From: JAVVHE01 sp032249695 | Lineage (GTDB): Bacteria > Pseudomonadota > Alphaproteobacteria > Sphingomonadales > Sphingomonadaceae | Direction of reading: 5' to 3' | Length of the DNA: 64,000 nt | NCBI GenBank assembly: GCA_032249695.1 | Contig: JAVVHE010000013.1 | Coordinates: 15,932-79,931, forward strand | Shown here: positions 44,642-53,507 of the stretch, in pieces | Layout: each line of letters opens with the position of its first letter | How positions within the stretch are numbered: position 1 is the stretch's first letter | Notes under the pieces: generated by a model | What the model was told of the DNA's origin: nothing | The model's database searches: none | Seen by the model: the letters and a program-made list of their open reading frames with translations, nothing else | Position numbers and translations under genes: made by a program

Positions 44642-45527
44642 CCCGCTTGAACGCGCGCAGCACGTCCGTGCCGAGCAACATCGATGGCTGGCGATCGAGG
44701 CCGAACAGCGCGAAAGGGGGCACGTCGGCGAACGCGAGGGGCACGTCGGTCAGCGTGATGTCGCCGACCTGCACCTCGGGCAGGACAACAAGGTCGGCAG
44801 TAATCTTCTGGCCGCTGACCGCAGTGATCTCGATCGGTTCCGACTTCAACGCGCGCCGTGCGCCGAAGATGCGCTGGCGCAGCGCCGAGTTGCCGAGCGT
44901 AATCTCCGATCCCGTGTCGATGATCGCATAGACGGGATTGCCTGCGGCAGCCGCGCGCGTGATGATCAACTGGCCGTTCCGACGCCGTGCGACCACCACG
45001 ATCTCGTGCGGATCGCTAACAACGGGGATGCGGCGGTGCTGGATGGTGATGCGCCGCGCATCGAAGTCCAGACTGACGCGTTGCTCGGCCAGCGCGTCGA
45101 TCCCGAGAATCCCTTGTGCGCCGAGATGCTCCTCGGCGAGCGCGGGCGCGGTGAGGCCGTCGACGCTTGAGCGTCCCATGCCCAGCGACCCGACGCGGAC
45201 GGTCGCAACGTCGCTCGCGTCGGCCATCGTCACCACTCGCACGCTCGGCCCCGGCTCCAGTGCCAGCTGCGCGGCGAGGTTGCGTCCGACGACGGTGCGG
45301 TCGGCTCCGCTGTCGACCAGAAACCGGAACGGCCCCTGCCCGTTCAGCGCCACATCGATCGTCAGGCGCGTATCGGCCTCGCGCGCCTTCAGCGCCTCGC
45401 CCGTCACCTCAAGCGCATTGTCGATCTCGGCGGGCGGGATGCGCGGCGGGCGCAGCTCGCGCTCGGGAAGGTTGAGAACGGGCGGCGATCCGGCAGCGAG
45501 CAACAGGGCGGTCAGCAGGGCTGGCAT
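44589..45527 (-). CDS. exported retropepsin-like aspartyl protease, two-lobed
   Basis: From ATG 45527 the product is 312 residues with a signal peptide (MPALLTALLLAAGSP). Two retropepsin-like lobes follow, each with its own catalytic triad: FLVDSGADRTVVG (about 90-102) and AIIDTGSEITLG (about 205-217). Each is followed by a hydrophobic strand and GILGIDAL or MLLGTDVLRAF. So both half-sites are on one chain, as in pepsin-like enzymes, rather than a homodimer. An ATG at 45638 would add an Ala/Arg-rich stretch. The substrate is unknown. It overlaps the nhaA 3' end by 53 bp. Confidence 0.87.
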   Translation of the reverse strand: MPALLTALLLAAGSPPVLNLPERELRPPRIPPAEIDNALEVTGEALKAREADTRLTIDVALNGQGPFRFLVDSGADRTVVGRNLAAQLALEPGPSVRVVTMADASDVATVRVGSLGMGRSSVDGLTAPALAEEHLGAQGILGIDALAEQRVSLDFDARRITIQHRRIPVVSDPHEIVVVARRRNGQLIITRAAAAGNPVYAIIDTGSEITLGNSALRQRIFGARRALKSEPIEITAVSGQKITADLVVLPEVQVGDITLTDVPLAFADVPPFALFGLDRQPSMLLGTDVLRAFKRVSLDFASRRVRFQVRRR

Positions 45528-45670
45528 CGTACCGCGAACGCTGCGCGCTGCGGGGTGCGATAGCAAGGCCGATGCTGCGAGCGTCGCAGCGGCGGCGACG
45601 AGCGTTGTGGGCGGGCGACGCGAGCGCGGCCTCGCCACCCGGCGCCACAGCGCGGGGCGACGGTTGCGTC

Positions 45671-46813
45671 TCAGCCCACCGACTGCAACGCCTGGTCCCG
45701 CGCGGCTACGGCCGTAGCCGGGAAGTCGGCGAAAACGCCGTCAACCCCGGCCGCGAACGCCGCCTGCAGCTCGGCGGTAAGATCGCCATGGGCGGCGGGG
45801 TCGGTGCCGCGACGCAGGGCGGGGGGCAGAAACTGGTTCTCGGCTCGGAACGTCCAGGGGTGGACCTTCAGCCCGGCAGCGTGCGCTGCGCGGGCGAAGC
45901 CGGTATCGCGGGGGGTTCCGTCGGAGCCGACGGCCAGCACGCGCGCCTTCGACGGCCCGACCGCGGTGGCATAGGCGGCGACGGCGCGCAGTCCTTCGGG
46001 CGTCGCGAGGTCGGCATAGGTGCGGTGGTCTCCGGCGATCGCGAAATCGGCGGGTTGCTCGGTGTCGTCGCCCATCAGCTGCACCAGCGGGATCGGAGTC
46101 ATCGCGCGCAGCGCGTTCAGGTTTCCGACCTCGAAGCTCTGGATGAATACGCGCTCGCGCTGCCGGTCATAGCCAGCCGCGTGCAGTTGGCGGACAAGTG
46201 CGGCCTCCATCGGCAGGCCCAGGCTTGCGTGCCAGCTGGGATGCTTGGTTTCGGGGTAAATGCCGATGGCGCGGCCGGTGCGCGCCTCCGCCGCCCGGGC
46301 GAGCGCGATGATCTCGGCAAGCGTCGGCACCTCGAAGCGGCCATCATAGGCGGTGTTGCCGGGCCGCAGCTGTGGCAGCCGCTCGCGCGCGCGCAGCGTT
46401 TTCAGTTCGGTCAGCGTGAAGTCGCACGCGAACCAGCCGGTCAGCCGCACACCATCGATCGTCACAGTCCGCTTGCGCCCGGCGAAATTCGGGTGACCGG
46501 CGACGTCGGTGGTGTCCGCGCCCGCGAAATCCGGGTTGTCCCCGCCGAGATACGGCTCGTGGCGTGCGACGAGCACGCCGTCGCTCGTCATCACCAGGTC
46601 GGGCTCGATGAAGTCGGCGCGCTGTTCGATCGCCAGCTCGTACGCGGCGAGCGTATGCTCAGGTCGCTCCCCGCTGGCGCCGCGATGCGCGATGACGATG
46701 GGGCGGCGCTGCATCGCCCCAGCGCTTGGCGCTGCCGCTGCTCCGGCGCAAGCCGCCGCGAGCAGCAGCGCCTGCCTGCGGCTTACGGCTTCAGCGCGAG
46801 CCGGATCAGCCAC
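45671..46813 (-). CDS. glycerophosphodiester phosphodiesterase, Tat-exported
   Basis: This 380-residue enzyme hydrolyses glycerophosphodiesters to glycerol 3-phosphate and an alcohol. The N-terminus has a twin-arginine motif, SRRQALLLAAACAGAAAA. The catalytic region reads PIVIAHRGASGERPEHTLAAY (His-Arg), then FIEPDLVMTSDGVLVARHEP (metal-binding Glu/Asp and second His). GIYPETKHPSWHAS and VFIQSFEV follow in family order. The length fits periplasmic GlpQ-type proteins. Its start overlaps the tiny membrane-protein gene upstream. Confidence 0.94.
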   Translation of the reverse strand: MADPARAEAVSRRQALLLAAACAGAAAAPSAGAMQRRPIVIAHRGASGERPEHTLAAYELAIEQRADFIEPDLVMTSDGVLVARHEPYLGGDNPDFAGADTTDVAGHPNFAGRKRTVTIDGVRLTGWFACDFTLTELKTLRARERLPQLRPGNTAYDGRFEVPTLAEIIALARAAEARTGRAIGIYPETKHPSWHASLGLPMEAALVRQLHAAGYDRQRERVFIQSFEVGNLNALRAMTPIPLVQLMGDDTEQPADFAIAGDHRTYADLATPEGLRAVAAYATAVGPSKARVLAVGSDGTPRDTGFARAAHAAGLKVHPWTFRAENQFLPPALRRGTDPAAHGDLTAELQAAFAAGVDGVFADFPATAVAARDQALQSVG

Positions 46814-46890
46814 GCCACCGCGCCCAGCGCAGCGATGCTTGCAGCATAGATCGCGACGAACCAGCCGATGCGCCGCCGCCCCTCACTCAC
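46783..46890 (-). CDS. very small single-pass membrane protein
   Basis: A 35-residue open frame starts at GTG 46890, which overlaps the stop of the VOC gene as GTGA, and ends at TAA 46783. The peptide has a charged N-terminus (SEGRRR), one hydrophobic helix (IGWFVAIYAASIAALGAVAWLI in two halves) and a Lys/Pro end. The coupling to the gene before and overlap with the GDPD start after support it as real. I do not recognise a family. Confidence 0.55.
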   Translation of the reverse strand: MSEGRRRIGWFVAIYAASIAALGAVAWLIRLALKP

Positions 46891-47306
46891 GCCTCGTCCG
46901 GGGAGTTGGCGGCGAACTGGGCGACGGTGACGTAATTGCCGCCGGGCTCGCGCCAGCCGGTCTCGCGCGCGCCGTAGAAGGTGTCGCGGCGCGGCAGGAA
47001 CACCTCGAATCCGTCGAGCACGCGCTCGATATGGCCGATGTCGGGTGTGGTCAGGAACAGGTGCGCGCCGCCAGTGGGGAAGCGTTCCTCGTCGAGCCCG
47101 GTGTCGGCGGCCGCAGCTTCGGGCGTCTGCAGCATCACCGACAGCGACGCATCACCGCCCGCGTCCGAATCCTGCGTCATGATGACGAAGCCGATCGTGC
47201 CGTTATGCGGCACCTCGGTGGTGCGGCGGAAGCCCAGCCGCTCGAAGAACGGCTCGCTGTCCTCCACCTTGGGCACGATCAGCACGGGCGTCGATTGCAG
47301 GATCAT
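46887..47306 (-). CDS. VOC-superfamily (glyoxalase/bleomycin-resistance-like) protein
   Basis: This 139-residue single-domain protein has a beta-alpha-beta-beta-beta plan: TPVLIVPKVEDSEPFFERLGF, GFVIMTQDSDAGG, LSVMLQTPEAA, then HLFLTTPDIGHIERVLDGFEV and GWREPGGNYVTVAQF. This is the VOC fold used by glyoxalase I, dioxygenases and antibiotic-binding proteins. Metal ligands are not certain by eye. ATG 47306 with GGGGGAG upstream is the best start. Confidence 0.8.
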   Translation of the reverse strand: MILQSTPVLIVPKVEDSEPFFERLGFRRTTEVPHNGTIGFVIMTQDSDAGGDASLSVMLQTPEAAAADTGLDEERFPTGGAHLFLTTPDIGHIERVLDGFEVFLPRRDTFYGARETGWREPGGNYVTVAQFAANSPDEA

Positions 47307-47355
47307 CGGTCGCTCCCCCTCGCATCGGTTGGCGCCGCTGCTATAGCGCGCCGCG

Positions 47356-47991
47356 GTGCGCGGAGTATCCCTCGTTATTGCGGTCGATGGTCCCGCCGCC
47401 AGCGGCAAGGGCACAATCGCGCGCGCACTGGCGCGCCATTACGGCCTGCCGCATCTCGATACCGGACTGCTATACCGCGCGGTGGGTATTGAGTTGGCGC
47501 GTGGCGGCGGCGACCCTGCCGACCCGGCGGCGGCGGAGCGTGTAGCGCGTGCGCTGAGGCCCACCTGGCTCGATGCGCCCGATCTGCGCGGCGAAGCGGC
47601 GTCGCGGCTGGCGTCGGTTGTGTCGGCGCATCCGGGCGTGCGCGCGGCGTTGCTCGCCATGCAGCGCGCCTTTGCGGCGCAGCCGGGCGGTGCGGTGCTC
47701 GATGGGCGCGACATCGGCACGGTGATTGTGCCCGACGCACCCGCCAAGTTGTTCGTGACCGCCCCGGCCGAGGTGCGCGCGGAGCGGCGCTGGCGCGAGG
47801 GCGGCGGCGACTATGACGCGGTGCTCGCCGACATCCGCGCGCGCGACACGCGCGACAGCGGCCGCGCCATCGCCCCGCTCGCATGCGCGGACAACGCGGA
47901 CTTGCTGGATACCGGCGGTTTGACTATAGACGAGGCCGTCCGGCAGGCCATCGCGCTTGTCGAGACTCGATTGCGCCGAAGCTCTTCGTAG
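47356..47991 (+). CDS. cmk: (d)CMP kinase
   Basis: This 211-residue kinase phosphorylates CMP and dCMP. It shows the P-loop VIAVDGPAASGKGTIARALA, HLDTGLLYRAVG with the NMP-binding Asp-Thr-Gly, and GRDIGTVIVPDAPAKLFVTA. The lid region ERRWREGGGDYDAVLADIRARDTRDSGR has the typical D-x-R-D. Start GTG 47356. It lies upstream of rpsA, the common order in many Proteobacteria, but a terminator (48009-48042) separates them. Confidence 0.95.
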   Translation: MRGVSLVIAVDGPAASGKGTIARALARHYGLPHLDTGLLYRAVGIELARGGGDPADPAAAERVARALRPTWLDAPDLRGEAASRLASVVSAHPGVRAALLAMQRAFAAQPGGAVLDGRDIGTVIVPDAPAKLFVTAPAEVRAERRWREGGGDYDAVLADIRARDTRDSGRAIAPLACADNADLLDTGGLTIDEAVRQAIALVETRLRRSSS

Positions 47992-48008
47992 CCCGGGCGG
48001 ACGGATAC

Positions 48009-48042
48009 GCGGGCGGTGCTTCGGCTCCGGACCCGCTTTTTT
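48009..48042 (+). terminator. intrinsic terminator after cmk
   Basis: GCGGG (48009-48013) and CCCGC (48032-48036), with an inner CGG/CCG pair, form a hairpin followed by six T residues (48037-48042). It lies between cmk and rpsA, so rpsA has its own promoter, or it works as an attenuator for read-through from cmk. Confidence 0.75.
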
Positions 48043-48155
48043 GCCGTTCAGCGGCGCGATCGGCACCCGAGACCGCATGGTGCGGTACCGGGCATAGCAA
48101 GACCGGCGGAGACAACCGCCCGGCCTGCAACAGACGAACACGAGAAGGACATTGA

Positions 48156-49883
48156 ATGGCGACTGCCGCCGCTGAGAGTTTGAACCCCACCCGGGACGAT
48201 TTCGCTGCGCTGCTTGAACAGACGTTCGGCGGCGACAGCTTCGAAGGCAAGGTGGTGCCCGGCACCGTCACCGCGATCGAAAACGATCTGGTGGTGATCG
48301 ACGTCGGCCTGAAGGCCGAAGGCCGCGTGCCGATCCGCGAATTCACCCCGCCCGGCGGCACGCCCGAGGTGAAGGTCGGCGACATCGTCGACGTCTATGT
48401 CGTCCGCGTCGAGAACGCAGCGGGCGAGGCGATGCTCAGCCGTGACAGCGCGCGCCGCGAGGCGGCGTGGGACAAGCTGGAGGGTCAGTTCAGCGCCCAG
48501 GAGCGGGTGGAGGGCATCATCTTCGGCCGCGTGAAGGGTGGCTTTACCGTCGACCTCAGCGGCGCGGTCGCGTTCCTCCCCGGCAGCCAGGTCGATATCC
48601 GCCCGGTGCGCGATGTGACGCCGCTGATGAACATGCCGCAGCCGTTCCAGATCCTGAAGATGGACCGGAAGCGCGGCAACATTGTCGTCAGCCGCCGCGC
48701 GGTGCTCGAAGAGACGCGAGCCGAACAGCGCACCGGCCTGATCCAGAGCCTCGCCGAAGGGCAGATCATCGACGGCGTCGTCAAGAACATCACCGACTAT
48801 GGTGCGTTCGTCGACTTGGGCGGCATCGACGGCCTGCTGCACGTCACCGACATGAGCTACAAGCGCGTCAACCACCCGTCCGAGGTGATGAACATCGGCG
48901 ATCACGTGCGGGTACAGATCATCCGCATCAATCGCGACACCCAGCGCATCAGCCTTGGCATGAAGCAGCTGGAGACGGATCCGTGGGCGGCGGCTGCGGC
49001 CAAGTATCCGGTCGGCGGCAAGTTCACCGGTCGCGTGACCAATATCACCGAATACGGCGCGTTCGTGGAGCTGGAGCCGGGCGTTGAGGGTCTGGTCCAC
49101 GTCTCTGAAATGAGCTGGACCAAGAAGAACGCGCACCCCGGCAAGATCGTGTCGACCTCGCAGGAGGTCGAAGTGGTGGTGCTCGAGGTCGATGAGGAAA
49201 AGCGGCGCATTTCGCTCGGCCTGAAGCAGGCGCAACGCAATCCGTGGGAGCTGTTTGCAGAGCAGCACCCGGTGGGTTCGGTCGTTGAGGGCGAGGTCAA
49301 GAACGCAACCGAGTTCGGCCTGTTCATCGGGCTCGACAACGATGTCGACGGCATGGTCCACATGTCCGATGTCGCGTGGGGACTGGGCGGCGAGGAAGCC
49401 TTGGCGCTGCACCGCAAAGGCGAGATCGTGAAGGCGGTCGTGCTCGATGTCGATCCCGAGAAGGAGCGCATCAGCCTGGGCATGAAGCAGCTGGAAGCGG
49501 CGCCGGGCGCGTCGAAGCCGGCCGCAATCGGCGTTGATGCAGCGACTGGGCCGAAGAAGGGCGAGACCGTCACCGTCATCGTCGTCGGCACCAACTCGGG
49601 CGGTGTCGAAGTTCAGGTGGGCGAGGATGGGCCGATCGGCTTCATCAAGCGCGCGGACCTCAGCCGCGATCGCGACGAGCAGCGCCCCGAACGATTCCAG
49701 GTGGGCCAGAAGCTGGATGCGATGGTGACCGGCTTCGAAAAGGGCCGCCGCCCCAACCTGTCGGTGAAGGCGCTGCAGCTCGCCGAGGACAAGGAAGCCA
49801 TCGAGAAGTTCGGCTCTTCGGACTCGGGCGCCTCGCTGGGCGATATCCTGGGCGCAGCATTGAAGGCGCGCCAGACGAAGTAA
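48156..49883 (+). CDS. rpsA: 30S ribosomal protein S1
   Basis: This 575-residue protein has six tandem S1 (OB-fold) domains; the repeated signature includes GVVKNITDYGAFVDLGGIDGLLHVTDMS, VTNITEYGAFVELEPGVEGLVHVSEMS and VKNATEFGLFIGLDNDVDGMVHMSDVA (read in blocks). Each is followed by a KRRISLGLKQ or ERISLGMKQLE type end. S1 holds mRNA on the 30S subunit for initiation. Length and repeat count are typical for alphaproteobacteria. Confidence 0.98.
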   Translation: MATAAAESLNPTRDDFAALLEQTFGGDSFEGKVVPGTVTAIENDLVVIDVGLKAEGRVPIREFTPPGGTPEVKVGDIVDVYVVRVENAAGEAMLSRDSARREAAWDKLEGQFSAQERVEGIIFGRVKGGFTVDLSGAVAFLPGSQVDIRPVRDVTPLMNMPQPFQILKMDRKRGNIVVSRRAVLEETRAEQRTGLIQSLAEGQIIDGVVKNITDYGAFVDLGGIDGLLHVTDMSYKRVNHPSEVMNIGDHVRVQIIRINRDTQRISLGMKQLETDPWAAAAAKYPVGGKFTGRVTNITEYGAFVELEPGVEGLVHVSEMSWTKKNAHPGKIVSTSQEVEVVVLEVDEEKRRISLGLKQAQRNPWELFAEQHPVGSVVEGEVKNATEFGLFIGLDNDVDGMVHMSDVAWGLGGEEALALHRKGEIVKAVVLDVDPEKERISLGMKQLEAAPGASKPAAIGVDAATGPKKGETVTVIVVGTNSGGVEVQVGEDGPIGFIKRADLSRDRDEQRPERFQVGQKLDAMVTGFEKGRRPNLSVKALQLAEDKEAIEKFGSSDSGASLGDILGAALKARQTK

Positions 49884-49916
49884 GCGACTGGCATTCGTCA
49901 GATGGCGATGACGGGC

Positions 49917-49949
49917 GGCCCTGCAGCGACCTGCTGCGGGGCCGTTCTT
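49917..49949 (+). terminator. terminator after rpsA
   Basis: GGCCCTGCAG (49917-49926) pairs with CTGCGGGGCC (49934-49943), with one G-T pair and a 7-nt loop, and is followed by GTTCTTG. It lies 34 bp after the rpsA stop. Confidence 0.75.
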
Positions 49950-50059
49950 GCATTCAGACGGCGACGCTTCCATTGCAGGATTTGTCTGGGCTTTCTGCGC
50001 TTGGTGCGTTGCAGCCGCTCTTTCGTGGGCGCCCGTCGGGCGGGAGTCACGAGCTAAGC

Positions 50060-50101
50060 CGAAGTCGACAGTGGCTACCCTCCATCGAGGCGTCGACTTC
50101 G
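50060..50101. repeat. inverted repeat upstream of the acyl-CoA carboxylase gene
   Basis: CGAAGTCGAC (50060-50069) and GTCGACTTCG (50092-50101) are perfect 10-bp inverted copies separated by 22 bp, 75 bp before the start codon. The remaining 49884-50175 gap shows no gene. It could be an operator for the carboxylase gene or an extragenic repeat. Confidence 0.45.
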
Positions 50102-50175
50102 TCGCGCTTCCAGCCGCTTCCCGATGGCGCGGGACGCGGGTAAGCCTCGGCGCCTGACCCAGCCGGAGCGCTCCC

Positions 50176-51708
<1,533 letters not shown>

Positions 51709-51749
51709 CGCTGCGGCCTGCGCGTCAGGCCGGCGGCCCAAGCTCGGCT

Positions 51750-52661
51750 TCAAGCCGCCGGCACGCCATCAGCATGTCGCGCAGGCCGATCGAGGGATTG
51801 CTGGACGCAATCGCGCACCATCTTTTCGGCGCGCAGCACCGCCGCCCGTTCGGCCGAGCGCATGGCCGCAACCTGCGCTGCGAGGCTGTCGTGGGCGAGC
51901 TCGTAGAAGCCGCCGACCTCGCGGATCAGGCGCGCCTGTTCCAGCGCCGCGACGATCTCCGCCACAACCGCGGCCTGGTCGAACGGCTGCATGGGTGGCC
52001 GCCGTGCCTCGCGCCGCTCACGCAGGCGCTCCGCCGCCGCGGGCCACAGCGGCCGCTCAAGAGTGATCGGCGGCACCATCTTCGCAGCCGTCCCGTTGAT
52101 CACTGCGCACAGTTGCGAGGTAAACATCGGATCGACACGTAGGCGCTTTGAAAAGATCGTCGGGATCAAGTCTTCATAGCGGTCGAGGCGCGCCAAAAAC
52201 TCCTCTCGCATGAAAATGATCACCTTGGCGTTGACTGCCGTGTCGATGATCTGCTTCAAGGTCACGAAGAAGTCGTCGCGCTCCTCCTGCGTGCCGAAGG
52301 TGAACAGCTTCTCGAACTGGTCGAAGATCAGGTAGATCGGCCGCAGCTGATCGAGGAACAGCTCCCTGACCGCGCCCACTGCATCGAGCCCCTCCATTTC
52401 GGCCTCGCGCGATGCGGCACCGCGGAGCGCCTCGATCAGCGCCCGGTTGATGTCGTCACAGCGGCGGATCGTCAGCGGCAGCCAGGCGGACGATTTGAAG
52501 CGGCTGGACAGCCCGCACTGGACCAGGCTGGTCTTGCCGGTGCCCGATGGCCCATAGACGAGAACAAGGTAGGATTGGAACGACAGCTTATGCAGCGCCT
52601 TGATCTCGCTGTCGCGGCCGAAGAAGATCGTCTGGTCCTCCGGCCCGTGGGCGTCGAGCAA
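51750..52661 (-). CDS. STAND-class (NLR-like) NTPase, probably frameshifted near its start
   Basis: From TTG 52661 the product is 303 residues. It opens GPEDQTIFFGRDSEIKALHKL, then has Walker A YGPSGTGKTSLV (36-47) and Walker B YLIFDQFEKLF (110-120). A sensor-like FMREEFLARLDRYEDLIP and a winged-helix segment GGFYELAHDSLAAQV near residue 270 follow. These are hallmarks of the nSTAND group of signalling ATPases. No WD40/TPR sensor repeats and no effector domain are present, so it is a minimal NTPase. A better start, ATG 52737 (MLKELDTKPHEPP...), overlaps the preceding frame's stop as TGATG, but is out of frame by one base; removing one C from the six-C run at 52699-52704 joins them. The gene sits directly downstream of a caspase-like gene. 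Confidence 0.8.
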   Translation of the reverse strand: MLDAHGPEDQTIFFGRDSEIKALHKLSFQSYLVLVYGPSGTGKTSLVQCGLSSRFKSSAWLPLTIRRCDDINRALIEALRGAASREAEMEGLDAVGAVRELFLDQLRPIYLIFDQFEKLFTFGTQEERDDFFVTLKQIIDTAVNAKVIIFMREEFLARLDRYEDLIPTIFSKRLRVDPMFTSQLCAVINGTAAKMVPPITLERPLWPAAAERLRERREARRPPMQPFDQAAVVAEIVAALEQARLIREVGGFYELAHDSLAAQVAAMRSAERAAVLRAEKMVRDCVQQSLDRPARHADGVPAA

Positions 52662-52698
52662 CTTGAACGGGCTTTTCGGCGGCGGCCGAGCGTCGGGC

Positions 52699-52704
52699 GG
52701 GGGG
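52699..52704 (-). other. homopolymer (6 G/C) where the STAND gene changes frame
   Basis: Six G on the plus strand (six C in the gene). With five, translation from ATG 52737 would read MLKELDTKPHEPPPDA, then ...KSPFKLLDAHGPEDQ and on into the NTPase. This is the typical signature of slippage or a sequencing indel. Confidence 0.5.
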
Positions 52705-52736
52705 TTCGTGCGGCTTCGTGTCGAGTTCTTTGAGCA

Positions 52737-52908
52737 TCACGCAGCCTGCTGCACCTGCGCGGGCTCGGCCAACAGCGCGGCGAGCAAGTCCCGGACCGCG
52801 TCTCGCACCTCGGGATAGACGTCGTCTGACACCGTCAGCGCCGTATCCACGTCGGCGTTCAGCCGCAGCAGCGCACGGTTCGTCGTCTCGTCGTGGCAGC
52901 AGAACGCA
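52737..52908 (-). pseudogene. out-of-frame continuation of the caspase-like gene
   Basis: Minus-strand reading in the next frame gives CCHDETTNRALLRLNADVD, then TALTVSDDVYPEVRDAVRDL and LAALLAEPAQVQQAA before TGA at 52737-52739. Codons here show the window's usual GC-rich third position, whereas the annotated caspase frame ends in AGA CGA CGA-type rare codons. The TGA overlaps ATG 52737 of the STAND gene (TGATG), as expected of an intact operon. So the original caspase protein probably ran about 217 residues, and one base has been lost near 52900-52908. Confidence 0.5.
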
Positions 52909-53389
52909 CCAGCGCGTCCTCGTCGCCGATGTCGCGCGTGCCCGATCCGGAGTGGCAGCAATCGAGCGTCACGCAGACCTCGGCGCCGGAGGCGGCGACG
53001 TGCTCGACGAGCACCGCGAGCTCCTTGTCCGCCAGCACCAAGCCGCCGTCGGCGTAGCTGTCATAGCAGAGCAGCGACTCGTCCATGGCGGCGGGGAAAT
53101 AGTCGGCGAAGTCGGGCGCCGTGCCCGCCGGGACGCCGTGGCCCGAGTAGTGGAACAGCGCGACGTCGCCCGGCCCGGCGCGGCCAAGCAGCGTGCGGAA
53201 CTGCTCCATGATCGCAGGGCGCGCGGCCTCGGCGTCGGTCAGCATTTCCAGCGCCAGCGACGGGCCGACACGGTCCTTCAGATAGGCGGCGACATTCTCG
53301 GCGTCGGCAAGGCACCCGGTCAGCTGCGGCACGCGCGGGTTGGGCGGGTAGGCGTTGATGGCTGCGATGAGCGCATGAACCCGACCCAT
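52859..53389 (-). CDS. caspase-like peptidase (C14 / metacaspase type), probably frameshifted
   Basis: As read, a 176-residue protein starting MGRVHALIAAINAYPPNPRV. The caspase fold is clear: ALIAAINAY start strand, LTGCLADAENVAAYL, the catalytic His in ALFHYSGHGVP (His84) and the catalytic Cys in VCVTLDCCHSGSGTRD (Cys145). A cysteine-histidine dyad of this type cleaves after basic or acidic residues, depending on the subgroup. The end (ATTRRRTVRCCG) is abnormal; continuing in the next frame gives a normal-looking tail to 52737. Bacterial caspase-like proteases often act with STAND ATPases or gasdermins in cell-death defence. The STAND gene follows directly; a divergent unknown gene starts 118 bp away. 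Confidence 0.85.
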   Translation of the reverse strand: MGRVHALIAAINAYPPNPRVPQLTGCLADAENVAAYLKDRVGPSLALEMLTDAEAARPAIMEQFRTLLGRAGPGDVALFHYSGHGVPAGTAPDFADYFPAAMDESLLCYDSYADGGLVLADKELAVLVEHVAASGAEVCVTLDCCHSGSGTRDIGDEDALVRSAATTRRRTVRCCG

Positions 53390-53507
53390 TGCCCGCCGTC
53401 CTTTCGCCCCGATTGAGTTAGCTACGCCAAAGCCGTTCCGTCACAAAGCCCTGCCTCGCTTGGACGTGGCAGCGATGCTAGGGTCGGCCGTAGATCGGAG
53501 GGCGGCG
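53390..53507. promoter_or_regulatory. divergent promoter region of the caspase/STAND island
   Basis: A 118-bp gap lies between the caspase gene (minus) and the unknown 386-residue protein gene (plus). Both must be transcribed from here, so co-regulation is likely. I see no clear operator. CGGAGGG at 53496-53502 is the ribosome-binding site for ATG 53508. Confidence 0.4.

Noticed and set aside
49948..50157. Possible 69-residue protein upstream of the carboxylase gene
   Set aside because: Trp/Arg-rich sequence with no good start context; it spans the inverted repeat and seems noncoding.
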